Assembly: GCA_041685045.1 (NCBI GenBank) | Contig: JAWLGP010000003.1 | Span: 1-64,000, forward strand | DNA: 64,000 bases | Source: Thiohalomonas sp041685045 | GTDB lineage: Bacteria > Pseudomonadota > Gammaproteobacteria > Thiohalomonadales > Thiohalomonadaceae | Direction: 5' to 3' | Part shown: in pieces, positions 26,074-34,788 of the stretch | Layout: every line of letters starts with the position of its first letter | How positions within the stretch are numbered: the first letter of the stretch is position 1 | Translations under genes and position numbers: made by a program | The notes under the pieces: generated by a model | Database searches by the model: none | Seen by the model: only the letters and a program-made list of their open reading frames with translations | What the model was told of the DNA's origin: nothing

Positions 26074-26538
26074 ATGCTCAGTGACACCGAACGCCAAAAC
26101 ATCGACCGCGAGCTCTCCCATTACGCCGACCCGCGCGCCGGCTGCGTGGAGGCGATGAAGATCGTGCAGCGTGAGCGCGGCTGGCTCTCCGACGCGGCCC
26201 TGGCCGATATTTCCGAGCGGCTCGGCATGTCGCGCGAGGAACTGGATTCGATCGCGACCTTCTACAACCTGCTGTTTCGCAAGCCGGTGGGTCGTCATGT
26301 GGTGCTGATGTGCGACAGCGCCAGTTGCTGGATACTCGGCTACGAAAAGCTGCTGGAGCATCTTCGCAGCCGGTACGGCGTCGGCTTCGGCGACACCACT
26401 GCCGATAACCGCTTCACCCTGCTGCCAAGTCAGTGCCTGGGCGCCTGCGACGGCGGGCCGGCCATGGTGGTCGACGACGACCTGCACCGCGACCTCACCC
26501 CGGAGCGGATCGATGGCATCCTCGAACGCTACCGTTGA
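26074..26538 (+). CDS. nuoE: NADH-quinone oxidoreductase subunit E
   Basis: This 154-residue thioredoxin-like subunit carries the [2Fe-2S] cluster N1a. The ligands Cys80 and Cys85 (MCDSASCW) and Cys121 and Cys125 (QCLGACDGGPAM) are all present. With NuoF and NuoG it forms the NADH dehydrogenase module. The ATG at 26074 has AAGGA seven bases upstream; an in-frame ATG at 26056 overlapping the nuoCD stop, and a GTG at 26071, are alternatives that add at most six residues. The 3' end overlaps nuoF. Confidence 0.95.
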   Translation: MLSDTERQNIDRELSHYADPRAGCVEAMKIVQRERGWLSDAALADISERLGMSREELDSIATFYNLLFRKPVGRHVVLMCDSASCWILGYEKLLEHLRSRYGVGFGDTTADNRFTLLPSQCLGACDGGPAMVVDDDLHRDLTPERIDGILERYR

Positions 26539-27826
26539 ATACGAGCGTCCGCTGACACGCAACATCCGCCGGGGTGAACCACCGCTGGACATCGATGCCT
26601 ACCGGCAGGCGGGCGGCTATCGGGCGCTGGAGAAGGCGCTGCGAACCATGACGCCGGGCGAGGTGCTGGAGGAGGTGACCCGCGCCAACCTGCGCGGGCG
26701 CGGCGGTGCCGGCTTTCCGGCCGGCCTCAAGTGGAAGGCGATGCGTCAGAACGCAGGCGGTCCCAGGTACCTGGTGGCCAATGCCGACGAGATGGAGCCC
26801 GGAGCCTTCAAGGATCGCTTCCTCATGGAGGGCGACCCCCATCAGTTCATCGAGGGGATCATCGTGGCCGCTTACGCCATGCAGGCGGAGATCGCCTACA
26901 TCTTCCTGCGCGCCTCCTACGAACCGGCGGAATCGCGCCTGAGACACGCCATCGCCGAGGCTTACGCACGCGGCTATCTCGGGCGCAACATCCTTAAGAC
27001 CCCATTCAGTCTGGAGCTCTACCAGCACACCAGCGCCGGCCGCTACATCTGTGGCGAATCGAGCGCGCTGCTCAATGCGTTGGAGGGCAAGCGCGCCATT
27101 CCGAGGGCCAAGACACCGCGCAGCACGGTCGCCGGCCTCTGGGGACAGCCGACTGTAGTCAACAACGTGGAGACCCTGTGCAACGTCCCCCACATCCTCA
27201 ACCACGGTGCGCAGTGGTTTCTGGACCTCAGCCGCGCCGCGCCCGGCAAACACGGCAAGGACGGCGGCACCAAGATCTTCGGGGTCAGCGGCCGGGTGAG
27301 CCGACCCGGCGCCTGGGAACTGCCAATGGGCACCACCATGCGCGAGGTGCTGGAGGAGCACGCCGGCGGCATGCGCCCGGGCTACGGACTGCGCGCCCTG
27401 CAACCCGGCGGGGCCTCCACCGGCTTCGTCCTCGAACGCCACCTGGATACGCCCATGGACTTCGATACCGTCGACACCATCGGCAGTCGGTTCGGCACCG
27501 GGACGATGATCGTGCTCGACGATCGCACTTGTCCTGTCGGGTTACTGCACAACCTGGAAAAGTTCTTTGCGCAGGAGTCCTGCGGCTGGTGTACGCCGTG
27601 TCGCGACGGTCTGCCCTGGACGGAGCGGATCCTATGGGCCATCGAGCAAGGTCAGGGTGACGAGGAGGACCTGGACAAACTGCGCCTGCATACACGGTTT
27701 CTGAACATGGGCTACACATTCTGTGCGCACGCCCCCGGTGCAATGATGCCGCTGGAGACAGGACTCGACTTTTTCGAGGAAGAGTTCCGACGGCATATCC
27801 ACGAGCGACGCTGCCCCTACCACTGA
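26513..27826 (+). CDS. nuoF: NADH-quinone oxidoreductase subunit F
   Basis: This 437-residue flavoprotein subunit oxidises NADH. The glycine-rich GRGGAGFPAGLKWK near residues 62-75 binds NADH and FMN, YICGESSALLNALEG is the next conserved block, and ESCGWCTPCRDG with a later cysteine (YTFCAHAPGA) binds [4Fe-4S] cluster N3. The ATG at 26513 has CGGAG upstream and overlaps nuoE by 26 bp. The length matches E. coli NuoF (445). No deviation was noticed. Confidence 0.96.
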   Translation: MASSNATVEYERPLTRNIRRGEPPLDIDAYRQAGGYRALEKALRTMTPGEVLEEVTRANLRGRGGAGFPAGLKWKAMRQNAGGPRYLVANADEMEPGAFKDRFLMEGDPHQFIEGIIVAAYAMQAEIAYIFLRASYEPAESRLRHAIAEAYARGYLGRNILKTPFSLELYQHTSAGRYICGESSALLNALEGKRAIPRAKTPRSTVAGLWGQPTVVNNVETLCNVPHILNHGAQWFLDLSRAAPGKHGKDGGTKIFGVSGRVSRPGAWELPMGTTMREVLEEHAGGMRPGYGLRALQPGGASTGFVLERHLDTPMDFDTVDTIGSRFGTGTMIVLDDRTCPVGLLHNLEKFFAQESCGWCTPCRDGLPWTERILWAIEQGQGDEEDLDKLRLHTRFLNMGYTFCAHAPGAMMPLETGLDFFEEEFRRHIHERRCPYH

Positions 27827-27837
27827 CGAGGTCGCGA

Positions 27838-30543
27838 ATGATCACGATCACGATCGACGGCAAGACCTACCAGGTGGAACCCGGCGGCAACCTGCTGCAG
27901 GCGGCGCTCTCGCGCGGTATCGACCTACCCTACTTCTGCTGGCACCCAGCCCTGGGTTCGGTCGGCGCATGTCGGCAGTGCGCGGTCAAACAGTATCGCG
28001 ACGAGAACGACCGGCGCGGCCGGATCGCGATGGCCTGCATGACCCCCTTGGCGGACGGTGCCCGCTTCTCCGTGGACGACCCGGAGGCGGCCGCTTTTCG
28101 CAAGTCCGTGATCGAGTGGTTGATGGTAAACCATCCCCACGACTGTCCGGTGTGCGACGAAGGGGGCGAGTGCCACCTGCAGGACGTGACCTTGATGAGC
28201 GGCCACGTCTACCGGCGCTACCGCTTCGAAAAACGCACCTACCGCAATCAGGACCTGGGGCCCTGCCTGACCCACGAGATGAATCGCTGTATCGCCTGCT
28301 ATCGCTGCGTGCGCTTCTATCAGGACTATGCAGGCGGCGACGATCTGCAGGCGTTCGCCTCCCGCAACCGGGTCTACTTCGGCCGCTTCACCGACGGCAC
28401 GCTGCAAAGTGAGTTCTCCGGCAACCTCGCCGAGATCTGCCCCACCGGTGTGTTCACCGACAAGACCCTGCGCCGGCACTACGCGCGCAAGTGGGACCTG
28501 CAGACGGCCCCCTCCATCTGCGTGCACTGCGGGGTTGGCTGCAACACGACCCCCGGCGAACGCTATGCGCTGCTGCGACGCATCGTCAATCGCTACAACG
28601 GCGAGGTGAACGGCTATTTCCTCTGCGACCGCGGACGATTCGGATACGAATTCGTCAACAGCGAGCAACGGCTGCTCCAGCCCACCGTGCTCAGCAACGG
28701 GCACACCCAGCCACTGACCCGCGCCGAACTGGCCGACCAGCTGTCGCGAATTCTTGCCGGCCGCATGAAGCGGGTGATTGGGATCGGATCGCCGCGCGCG
28801 AGCCTGGAGAGTAATTTCGCCCTTCGCGAGCTGGTCGGCGCGGAACGCTTTTTCGCCGGATTCGCCCCGCACGAGCAGCGGCTGGCAGAGCTGGTCATCG
28901 AGATCCTGGACGGGCCGGTGCCGGCCGCGACGCTGCGCCAGGTCGAAGAGGCCGATGCGGTGCTGATCCTGGGTGAGGACGTCTCCAATACCGCCCCGCG
29001 GCTGGCCCTCGCCCTGCGCCAGGCGGCGCGCCAGGCCGCTTACCGGGCGGCCGAGGCGCTGGACGTTCCCCGCTGGCAGGACGCCTCGGTGCGCGATGCG
29101 GCCGGCGACCAACGCTCGCCGTTCTTTCTCTTCACCACGGCGGCGACCCGCCTGGACGACCTGGTGACGGAGACCTTCCACGGCGCCCCCGAAAACCTGG
29201 CCCGGCTCGGCCATGCCATCGCGCACCAGATCGACCGTGACGCCCCCGATGTCGAGGGTCTCGCCACCCGTAGCGTCGGCTTCGTCCGTCAGGTCGCCGC
29301 CGCCCTGGTCGCGGCCAGGCGCCCGCTGATCGTTTCCGGTACCGGTTGTTCCAGTGAACCGGTGCTGAAGGCTGCCGCCAACATCGCCTGGGCACTGCAG
29401 GCCGCGGGGACCGATGCACGGCTCGCCCTGGTCACCCCCGAGTGCAACTCGGTGGGGGCGGCCCTGCTTGGCGGGCGCTTCCTCGATGAGGCGGTGGAAG
29501 CGGTGCAGAGCGGGGCCGCCAGTACGGTCATCGTGTTGGAAAACGACCTGTTCCGGCGACTCTCTCCCGACGCTGCACGCACACTGCTGTCTGCCGAACA
29601 GGTCATCGCCATCGATCATCTCCATCAGCCGACACTCGAGGCCGCCGGCTACCGCTTGCCGGCGGCAACTTTCGCCGAAGGTGACGGCACGCTGGTCAGC
29701 AGCGAGGGGCGGGCACAGCGCTTTTTCCAGGTCTTCACCCGCGATGATCCGGTTCAGGAGAGTTGGCGCTGGCTAGCGCTCTGCGCAGCGGCGGCCGGAC
29801 GTCCGCAACCGGCGGTGGAAGCCAATCTGGATGCCCTCACCGAGGCCTGCGCCAAGGCGGTTCCGGCACTGCGCCGGATCACCGAGGCGGCGCCGGGTGC
29901 CGGTTTCCGCCAAGTCGGCCAACGCATCCCCCGGCAGCCGCACCGCTACAGCGGCCGAACGGCGCAACTGGCCGACCGTACCGTGCACGAAGCTCCGCCG
30001 CCGGACGACCCGGACAGTCCACTCGCCTTCTCCATGGAGGGTTACCGGGGACAGCCCCCCTCGCCACTGATCCCGCACTTCTGGGCGCCGCGCTGGAACT
30101 CGCAGCAGGCCGTCAACAAATTCCAGTCGGAAGTAGGTGGTCCTTTGGCCGGCGGTGACCCCGGCGTGCGTCTTTTCGAGCCGGGACCGCGGCGGCCGTA
30201 TTACACCCGAATACCCGAGGCGTTCAAGGCCGATCGCCAGCGCCTGCGTCTGCTGCCCATCCATGAGGTTTTCGGCAGCGACGAATTGAGCCGGCAGGCA
30301 CCGGCCGTTGCCGGGCGTACGCCGCGCCCCTATCTGGCGCTCAATTCGAAAGATGCCGCTCTTCGCCATAAGGCGGACGGCGCCGTGGTCTCGGCCGAAA
30401 TCGATGGTCGCACCTTTGAACTGACCCTCCGCCTCCTCGACAGCATGCCCCGAGGCTGTGCAGGCGTGCCCGTCGGCCTGGGCGACCTGGTCGGACTGCC
30501 GCCGGACGCCACTGTCACCCTGAGCAACAGCGGCCTACAGTGA
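27838..30543 (+). CDS. nuoG: NADH-quinone oxidoreductase subunit G
   Basis: This 901-residue iron-sulfur subunit passes electrons from NuoF to NuoI. The N-terminal [2Fe-2S] ligands are Cys34, Cys45, Cys48 and Cys67. The His-Cys [4Fe-4S] set is His99, Cys103, Cys106 and Cys112. The next cluster uses Cys151, Cys154, Cys157 and Cys201. The extra N7 cluster, found in E. coli-type NuoG, is present: Cys228, Cys231, Cys235 and Cys263. The rest is a degenerate molybdopterin-oxidoreductase domain. The stop codon overlaps the nuoH GTG start. Confidence 0.95.
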   Translation: MITITIDGKTYQVEPGGNLLQAALSRGIDLPYFCWHPALGSVGACRQCAVKQYRDENDRRGRIAMACMTPLADGARFSVDDPEAAAFRKSVIEWLMVNHPHDCPVCDEGGECHLQDVTLMSGHVYRRYRFEKRTYRNQDLGPCLTHEMNRCIACYRCVRFYQDYAGGDDLQAFASRNRVYFGRFTDGTLQSEFSGNLAEICPTGVFTDKTLRRHYARKWDLQTAPSICVHCGVGCNTTPGERYALLRRIVNRYNGEVNGYFLCDRGRFGYEFVNSEQRLLQPTVLSNGHTQPLTRAELADQLSRILAGRMKRVIGIGSPRASLESNFALRELVGAERFFAGFAPHEQRLAELVIEILDGPVPAATLRQVEEADAVLILGEDVSNTAPRLALALRQAARQAAYRAAEALDVPRWQDASVRDAAGDQRSPFFLFTTAATRLDDLVTETFHGAPENLARLGHAIAHQIDRDAPDVEGLATRSVGFVRQVAAALVAARRPLIVSGTGCSSEPVLKAAANIAWALQAAGTDARLALVTPECNSVGAALLGGRFLDEAVEAVQSGAASTVIVLENDLFRRLSPDAARTLLSAEQVIAIDHLHQPTLEAAGYRLPAATFAEGDGTLVSSEGRAQRFFQVFTRDDPVQESWRWLALCAAAAGRPQPAVEANLDALTEACAKAVPALRRITEAAPGAGFRQVGQRIPRQPHRYSGRTAQLADRTVHEAPPPDDPDSPLAFSMEGYRGQPPSPLIPHFWAPRWNSQQAVNKFQSEVGGPLAGGDPGVRLFEPGPRRPYYTRIPEAFKADRQRLRLLPIHEVFGSDELSRQAPAVAGRTPRPYLALNSKDAALRHKADGAVVSAEIDGRTFELTLRLLDSMPRGCAGVPVGLGDLVGLPPDATVTLSNSGLQ

Positions 30544-31487
30544 GTGGCATGCAGGTATTGCTGGCGATCGGAGTACTACTCGGCGTACTGACGGCGGCCG
30601 CCTGGACCATCTGGCTCGAGCGCCGCCTGCTGGCGCTCTGGCAGGACCGCTACGGCCCCAACCGCGTGGGACCGTTCGGACTGTTGCAGGTCGTAGCCGA
30701 CATGATCAAGATCTTCACCAAGGACGACTGGACGCCGCCTTTCGCCGAGCGGGCGGTGTTCATCCTGGCGCCGACGATCATCCTGGTCACCGCGCTGCTC
30801 GCCTTTGCCGTGATTCCATTCACCCCCGAGCTGATGATCGTCGACCTCGACATCGGTTTGCTGTTCTTTGTCGCCCTTCTCGCCCTCGCCGCCTACAGCG
30901 CGGTGCTGGCCGGCTGGGCCTCCAACAACAAATATTCGTTGCTGGGCAGTTTGCGCGCCTCGGCCCAGGTGTTGAGCTATGAAGTGTTCCTGCTGCTGTC
31001 GGTACTCGGCGTGGTAATGCTCGCCGGTTCGTTCAACCTGCGCGAAATCGTCGAGGCTCAACGCGAGATGTGGTTTGCCGTGCCCCAGATCGTCGGGCTG
31101 GTGCTGTTTCTGATCGCCGGTTCGGTCGAGGCGCACCGCCTTCCCTTCGATCTGCCGATGGCCGAATCGGAGCTCATTTCCGGCTATCACACGGAGTATT
31201 CCGGCCTGAAATTCGGTCTGTTCTATGTCGGCGAGTACCTCGATCTCGTGCTGCTGTCGCTGATGACCACCGTGCTGTTTTTCGGTGGCTGGCTCGGCCC
31301 GGTGCTGCCCCCCATCGTGTGGCTTGCCCTGAAAACCTTCCTGGTGCTCTGTTTCTTTATCCTGCTGCGCGCCGCCCTGCCCCGCCCGCGCTACGATCAG
31401 CTGATGGCCTACGGCTGGAAACTGCTGCTGCCGCTGGCGCTGCTCAACCTGGCAATTACCGGGGCGGTGGTGGTCTCGAACGCCTGA
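30540..31487 (+). CDS. nuoH: NADH-quinone oxidoreductase subunit H
   Basis: This 315-residue membrane subunit (ND1) forms part of the quinone cavity. ERRLLALWQDRYGPNRVGPF near the N-terminus and EAHRLPFDLPMAESELISGY with HTEYSG are the two diagnostic blocks; eight helices are expected. The GTG at 30540 overlaps the nuoG stop by 4 bp, with an alternative ATG nine bases later (30549). The 3' end is followed by a 43-bp gap, one of the few real gaps in this operon. Confidence 0.95.
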   Translation: MSGMQVLLAIGVLLGVLTAAAWTIWLERRLLALWQDRYGPNRVGPFGLLQVVADMIKIFTKDDWTPPFAERAVFILAPTIILVTALLAFAVIPFTPELMIVDLDIGLLFFVALLALAAYSAVLAGWASNNKYSLLGSLRASAQVLSYEVFLLLSVLGVVMLAGSFNLREIVEAQREMWFAVPQIVGLVLFLIAGSVEAHRLPFDLPMAESELISGYHTEYSGLKFGLFYVGEYLDLVLLSLMTTVLFFGGWLGPVLPPIVWLALKTFLVLCFFILLRAALPRPRYDQLMAYGWKLLLPLALLNLAITGAVVVSNA

Positions 31488-31530
31488 TCGTCACCTTCCC
31501 GTTTTCCACGCGGGAAACAAGGAGGTACCC

Positions 31531-32046
31531 ATGTGGAATGCGCTGAAAACGCTCTGGTATTTCCTGCGTCACACCGTCGCGCGGCGCGAGACGGTCCAGT
31601 ATCCGGAGGAGAAGCCCTATATCCCGCCCCGCTGGCGCGGACGGATCATCCTCTCCCGTGACCCCGACGGGGCCGAGCGCTGTGTCGCCTGTTATCTCTG
31701 TGCCGTTGCCTGCCCCGTGGACTGCATCGCCCTGCAATCCACCGAGGATGAACACGGCCGCCGCTACCCGGCCTTCTTCCGCATCAACTTCTCCCGCTGC
31801 ATTTTCTGCGGCTTCTGCGAGGAGGCGTGTCCCACCTACGCCATTCAACTCACCCCCGACTTTGAAATGAGCGAATACGCCCGGCCCAATTTGGTGTACG
31901 AAAAACACGATCTGCTGATCGATGGGCCCGGCAAGTACCACGACTACAACTTTTACCGTGTGTCCGGTGTGTCCGTGAAAGGCAAGAACCGGGGGGAAGC
32001 CGAAGGCGAGGCGCCGCCGGTGGATGTCAGGGATCTGCTGCCGTAA
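31531..32046 (+). CDS. nuoI: NADH-quinone oxidoreductase subunit I
   Basis: This 171-residue subunit carries clusters N6a and N6b. The ligand sets are Cys51, Cys54, Cys57 (with Cys100 of the second set) and Cys90, Cys93, Cys96 (with Cys61), in CVACYLCAVACPV and CIFCGFCEEACPT. It hands electrons from NuoG to NuoB. AAGGAGG upstream gives a strong ribosome binding site for the ATG at 31531. The C-terminal tail is longer and more basic than in E. coli but unremarkable. Confidence 0.96.
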   Translation: MWNALKTLWYFLRHTVARRETVQYPEEKPYIPPRWRGRIILSRDPDGAERCVACYLCAVACPVDCIALQSTEDEHGRRYPAFFRINFSRCIFCGFCEEACPTYAIQLTPDFEMSEYARPNLVYEKHDLLIDGPGKYHDYNFYRVSGVSVKGKNRGEAEGEAPPVDVRDLLP

Positions 32047-32111
32047 TGGCGTAATCGGCTAACCTGTAAGCGATAGGAGCGCTCCATCCCGCAGTCGCAC
32101 GGAAGCGAGTT

Positions 32112-32618
32112 ATGCCCGTCATCTTCTATGTCGCCGGACTCACGGCCCTGTTTGCCACCGCCCTGGTCATCACGCGAGCCAATGCCTTCCATGCCGTGCT
32201 CTACCTGATCCTGGCCCAACTGGCGATCGCCATCGCCTTCTTTGCCTTGGGCGCCCCGTTCGCCGCCGCACTGCAGGTGGTGGTCTATGCCGGCGCCATC
32301 ATGGTGCTATTCGTCTTCGTCATCATGATGCTCAACCTCGGCCAGGCCGGCGTGGCCCGTGAGCATGCGTGGTTGAACCCACGCGCATGGGGTGGGCCCA
32401 CGATCCTTACCACCATCCTGTTGGTCGAGTTCCTGGTGGCATTGAACTCCTCCGCGCAATTCGACTTCGCCAAAATCGGCGTGCAGGAGGTCGGGTACTC
32501 CCTCTTCGGTCCGTTTCTAATCGCCGTCGAGCTCTCTTCACTGCTCTTGATGGGGGGCCTGGTGGCTGCCTATCACGTCGGCCGCCAGGACCGGGACGAC
32601 GAGGCGGATCGGCGGTGA
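32112..32618 (+). CDS. nuoJ: NADH-quinone oxidoreductase subunit J
   Basis: This 168-residue membrane subunit (ND6) has five predicted helices. ALVITRANAFHAVLYLILAQ and LQVVVYAGAIMVLFVFVIMM are conserved; the second contains the pi-bulge helix linked to proton pumping. It starts at the ATG at 32112 and ends in a 4-bp GTGA overlap with nuoK. A 65-bp gap separates it from nuoI. Confidence 0.95.
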   Translation: MPVIFYVAGLTALFATALVITRANAFHAVLYLILAQLAIAIAFFALGAPFAAALQVVVYAGAIMVLFVFVIMMLNLGQAGVAREHAWLNPRAWGGPTILTTILLVEFLVALNSSAQFDFAKIGVQEVGYSLFGPFLIAVELSSLLLMGGLVAAYHVGRQDRDDEADRR

Positions 32619-32917
32619 TCGACCTGGACGCGGCAATGCTGATCGGCACCCTGCTGTTTCTGCTCGGGCTCACCGGCCTGCTCGTGCGCCGCAACCTGGT
32701 TTTCACGCTGATGTCGGTGGAAATCATGTTGAACGCGGCCGGGTTCGCCTTCGTCGTGGCGGGGGCGCACTGGAACGCGGTCGAAGGTCAGATCATGTAT
32801 CTGCTGCTGATTGCCGTGGCAGCGGTGGAGGCAGCGGTTGGACTGACCATCGTCTTGAGCCTGGACAGGCGCATGGAGACCATCGATGGCGACAGTGTAA
32901 ACCGGCTGCAGGGATGA
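32615..32917 (+). CDS. nuoK: NADH-quinone oxidoreductase subunit K
   Basis: This is a 100-residue membrane subunit (ND4L) of three helices. RRNLVFTLMSVEIMLNAAGF and AVAAVEAAVGLTIVL carry the two buried glutamates that belong to the proton channel. The GTG at 32615 gives exactly the 100 residues usual for NuoK and overlaps nuoJ by 4 bp; a later ATG at 32636 would cut the first helix. It overlaps nuoL by 4 bp. Confidence 0.95.
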   Translation: MIDLDAAMLIGTLLFLLGLTGLLVRRNLVFTLMSVEIMLNAAGFAFVVAGAHWNAVEGQIMYLLLIAVAAVEAAVGLTIVLSLDRRMETIDGDSVNRLQG

Positions 32918-34788
32918 GCTTCCATCTGCTGCCGCTGGTTCCGCTGCTGCCGTTGGCCGGATTCCTCTGGCTGGCGCTCGGCGCCGGCCGCCTGACACGA
33001 CGCAGCGCCGCCCGCATCGGTGTCTCATCGGTCGCCATCGCTGCGTTGCTGGTCATTGCCATCGGCACCCGTTTCCTGGTGGAGCCACCCGATGCCGGGG
33101 CTCACGTGCAGACGTTGGGGGCCTGGCTGCGCGTGGCCGGCTTTCAGGCCGACTTTGCCTTCCGCTTGGACCCGCTGTCGCTGGTGCTCAGTTTCGTGGT
33201 CACCTTCGTCGGCTTCTGGATTCACCTCTACTCCGCCTTTTACATGGCGGAGGACGAAGCCATCGCCCGCTTCTTCGCCTACATGAATCTGTTCGTCGCG
33301 GCCATGCTGATCCTGGTGTTGGCCGATGACCTGCTGCTGCTTTATCTGGGGTGGGAAGGCGTCGGACTGTGCAGCTATTTGTTGATCGGCTTCTGGTACC
33401 GTGACCCCGCCAACGGCTATGCGGCCCGCAAGGCCTTCGTCATGACCCGGGTCGGCGACACCGCGTTCTTGATTGGATTGCTGTTGCTGTTCTCGCAACT
33501 CGGCAGCACCCGTATCACCGAACTGATGGAACGCGCTACGGCAATGTGGGCCAGTGAACCGACGCTGGCGTCGGTGGCGGCACTCCTGCTGCTGGCCGGT
33601 GCAGTCGGTAAATCGGCGCAATTGCCGTTGCAGACCTGGCTCCCCGATGCGATGGCCGGCCCCACCCCGGTCAGCGCCCTGATCCACGCGGCCACCATGG
33701 TCACTGCCGGTGTTTATCTCATCGCCCGTACCCACGTGCTGTTCGAACTGGCACCGGCGGTACAGAACCTGGTTGCTGTCATCGGTGCCCTCACGCTGCT
33801 GCTCGCCGGTTTCAGTGCAGTGGTCCAGACCGATATCAAGCGCATTCTCGCCTATTCGACCATGAGCCAGATCGGTTACATGTTCCTCGCGCTCGGGGTT
33901 GGCGCCTGGTCCGCGGCGATCTTCCACCTGTTCACCCACGCCTTCTTCAAGGCACTGCTGTTTCTCTCCGCCGGCGTCGTGATCGTCGCTCTCCACCACG
34001 AGCAGAATATCTTCCGCATGGGGGACCTGCGGCGTCGGCTGCCAGCGGCGTTCTGGAGTTTCCTGGTCGGTGCCGCCGCGCTGGCAGCACTGCCGCTGGT
34101 AACCGCCGGCTTCTACAGCAAGGATTTGATCCTGTGGCAGGCCTATGCAGCGGAGAACGGCAGCCTATGGTTCTGGTTGGCCGGTTGGGTGGGTGCCTTC
34201 GTCACCGCGCTCTATATCTTCCGTCTCTTCTTCATCGCCTTCACGGGCGAGCCGAAAACCCCCATCCGCCGCACACCGGAATGGACCGCACTGGCACCGC
34301 TTTGGGCGCTCGGCATTCTCTCCCTGGTCGCCGGCTTTGTGGAGATGCCCGCCACGCTGGGTGGCGTGACACTGTTCCGTGCACTGCTCGAACCGGTCTT
34401 GCCCCTGCCCGATGTCCACGCCCCGCTCACGGTCGAAGCGATGTTCCAGCTGCTTTCCATGGCTGCGTCGCTCGCCGGGATTGCGCTGGCCTGGTTGCTG
34501 TACCGACACCGACCGGTCATGGCTCCGACAAGTGGCGGCATCACCGAGTACTGGCGGGAGGGCTGGGGCTTTGACCTGGCCTATGAGCGCCTCGTGGTAC
34601 ACCCCACCGTTTGCACGGCGCACTGGGCTCGACATGACCTGTTCGAACGTCCGTACGATCGCCTGGCCGGCCTTGCCCGCAGCTTGCACCGAGGGCTTGC
34701 CACGACACAGAACGGCCGGGTGCGCTGGTATGCAGGAGGGATCGCTGCCGGTTCGGCTGTCGCTTTCGCATTGGTGCTGCTGGCATGA
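32914..34788 (+). CDS. nuoL: NADH-quinone oxidoreductase subunit L
   Basis: This 624-residue antiporter-like subunit (ND5) lies at the distal end of the membrane arm. WEGVGLCSYLLIGFWY holds the conserved glutamate, GKSAQLPLQTWLPDAMAGPT the pumping lysine, and the C-terminal part contains the long lateral helix. About 16 helices are expected. It overlaps nuoK and nuoM by 4 bp each. The length compares well with E. coli NuoL (613). Confidence 0.95.
   Translation: MSFHLLPLVPLLPLAGFLWLALGAGRLTRRSAARIGVSSVAIAALLVIAIGTRFLVEPPDAGAHVQTLGAWLRVAGFQADFAFRLDPLSLVLSFVVTFVGFWIHLYSAFYMAEDEAIARFFAYMNLFVAAMLILVLADDLLLLYLGWEGVGLCSYLLIGFWYRDPANGYAARKAFVMTRVGDTAFLIGLLLLFSQLGSTRITELMERATAMWASEPTLASVAALLLLAGAVGKSAQLPLQTWLPDAMAGPTPVSALIHAATMVTAGVYLIARTHVLFELAPAVQNLVAVIGALTLLLAGFSAVVQTDIKRILAYSTMSQIGYMFLALGVGAWSAAIFHLFTHAFFKALLFLSAGVVIVALHHEQNIFRMGDLRRRLPAAFWSFLVGAAALAALPLVTAGFYSKDLILWQAYAAENGSLWFWLAGWVGAFVTALYIFRLFFIAFTGEPKTPIRRTPEWTALAPLWALGILSLVAGFVEMPATLGGVTLFRALLEPVLPLPDVHAPLTVEAMFQLLSMAASLAGIALAWLLYRHRPVMAPTSGGITEYWREGWGFDLAYERLVVHPTVCTAHWARHDLFERPYDRLAGLARSLHRGLATTQNGRVRWYAGGIAAGSAVAFALVLLA

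Noticed and set aside
27925..29625. 566-codon minus-strand open frame
   Set aside because: It is antisense to nuoG, whose iron-sulfur ligands are all in place; the antisense translation is compositionally biased and shows no domain.
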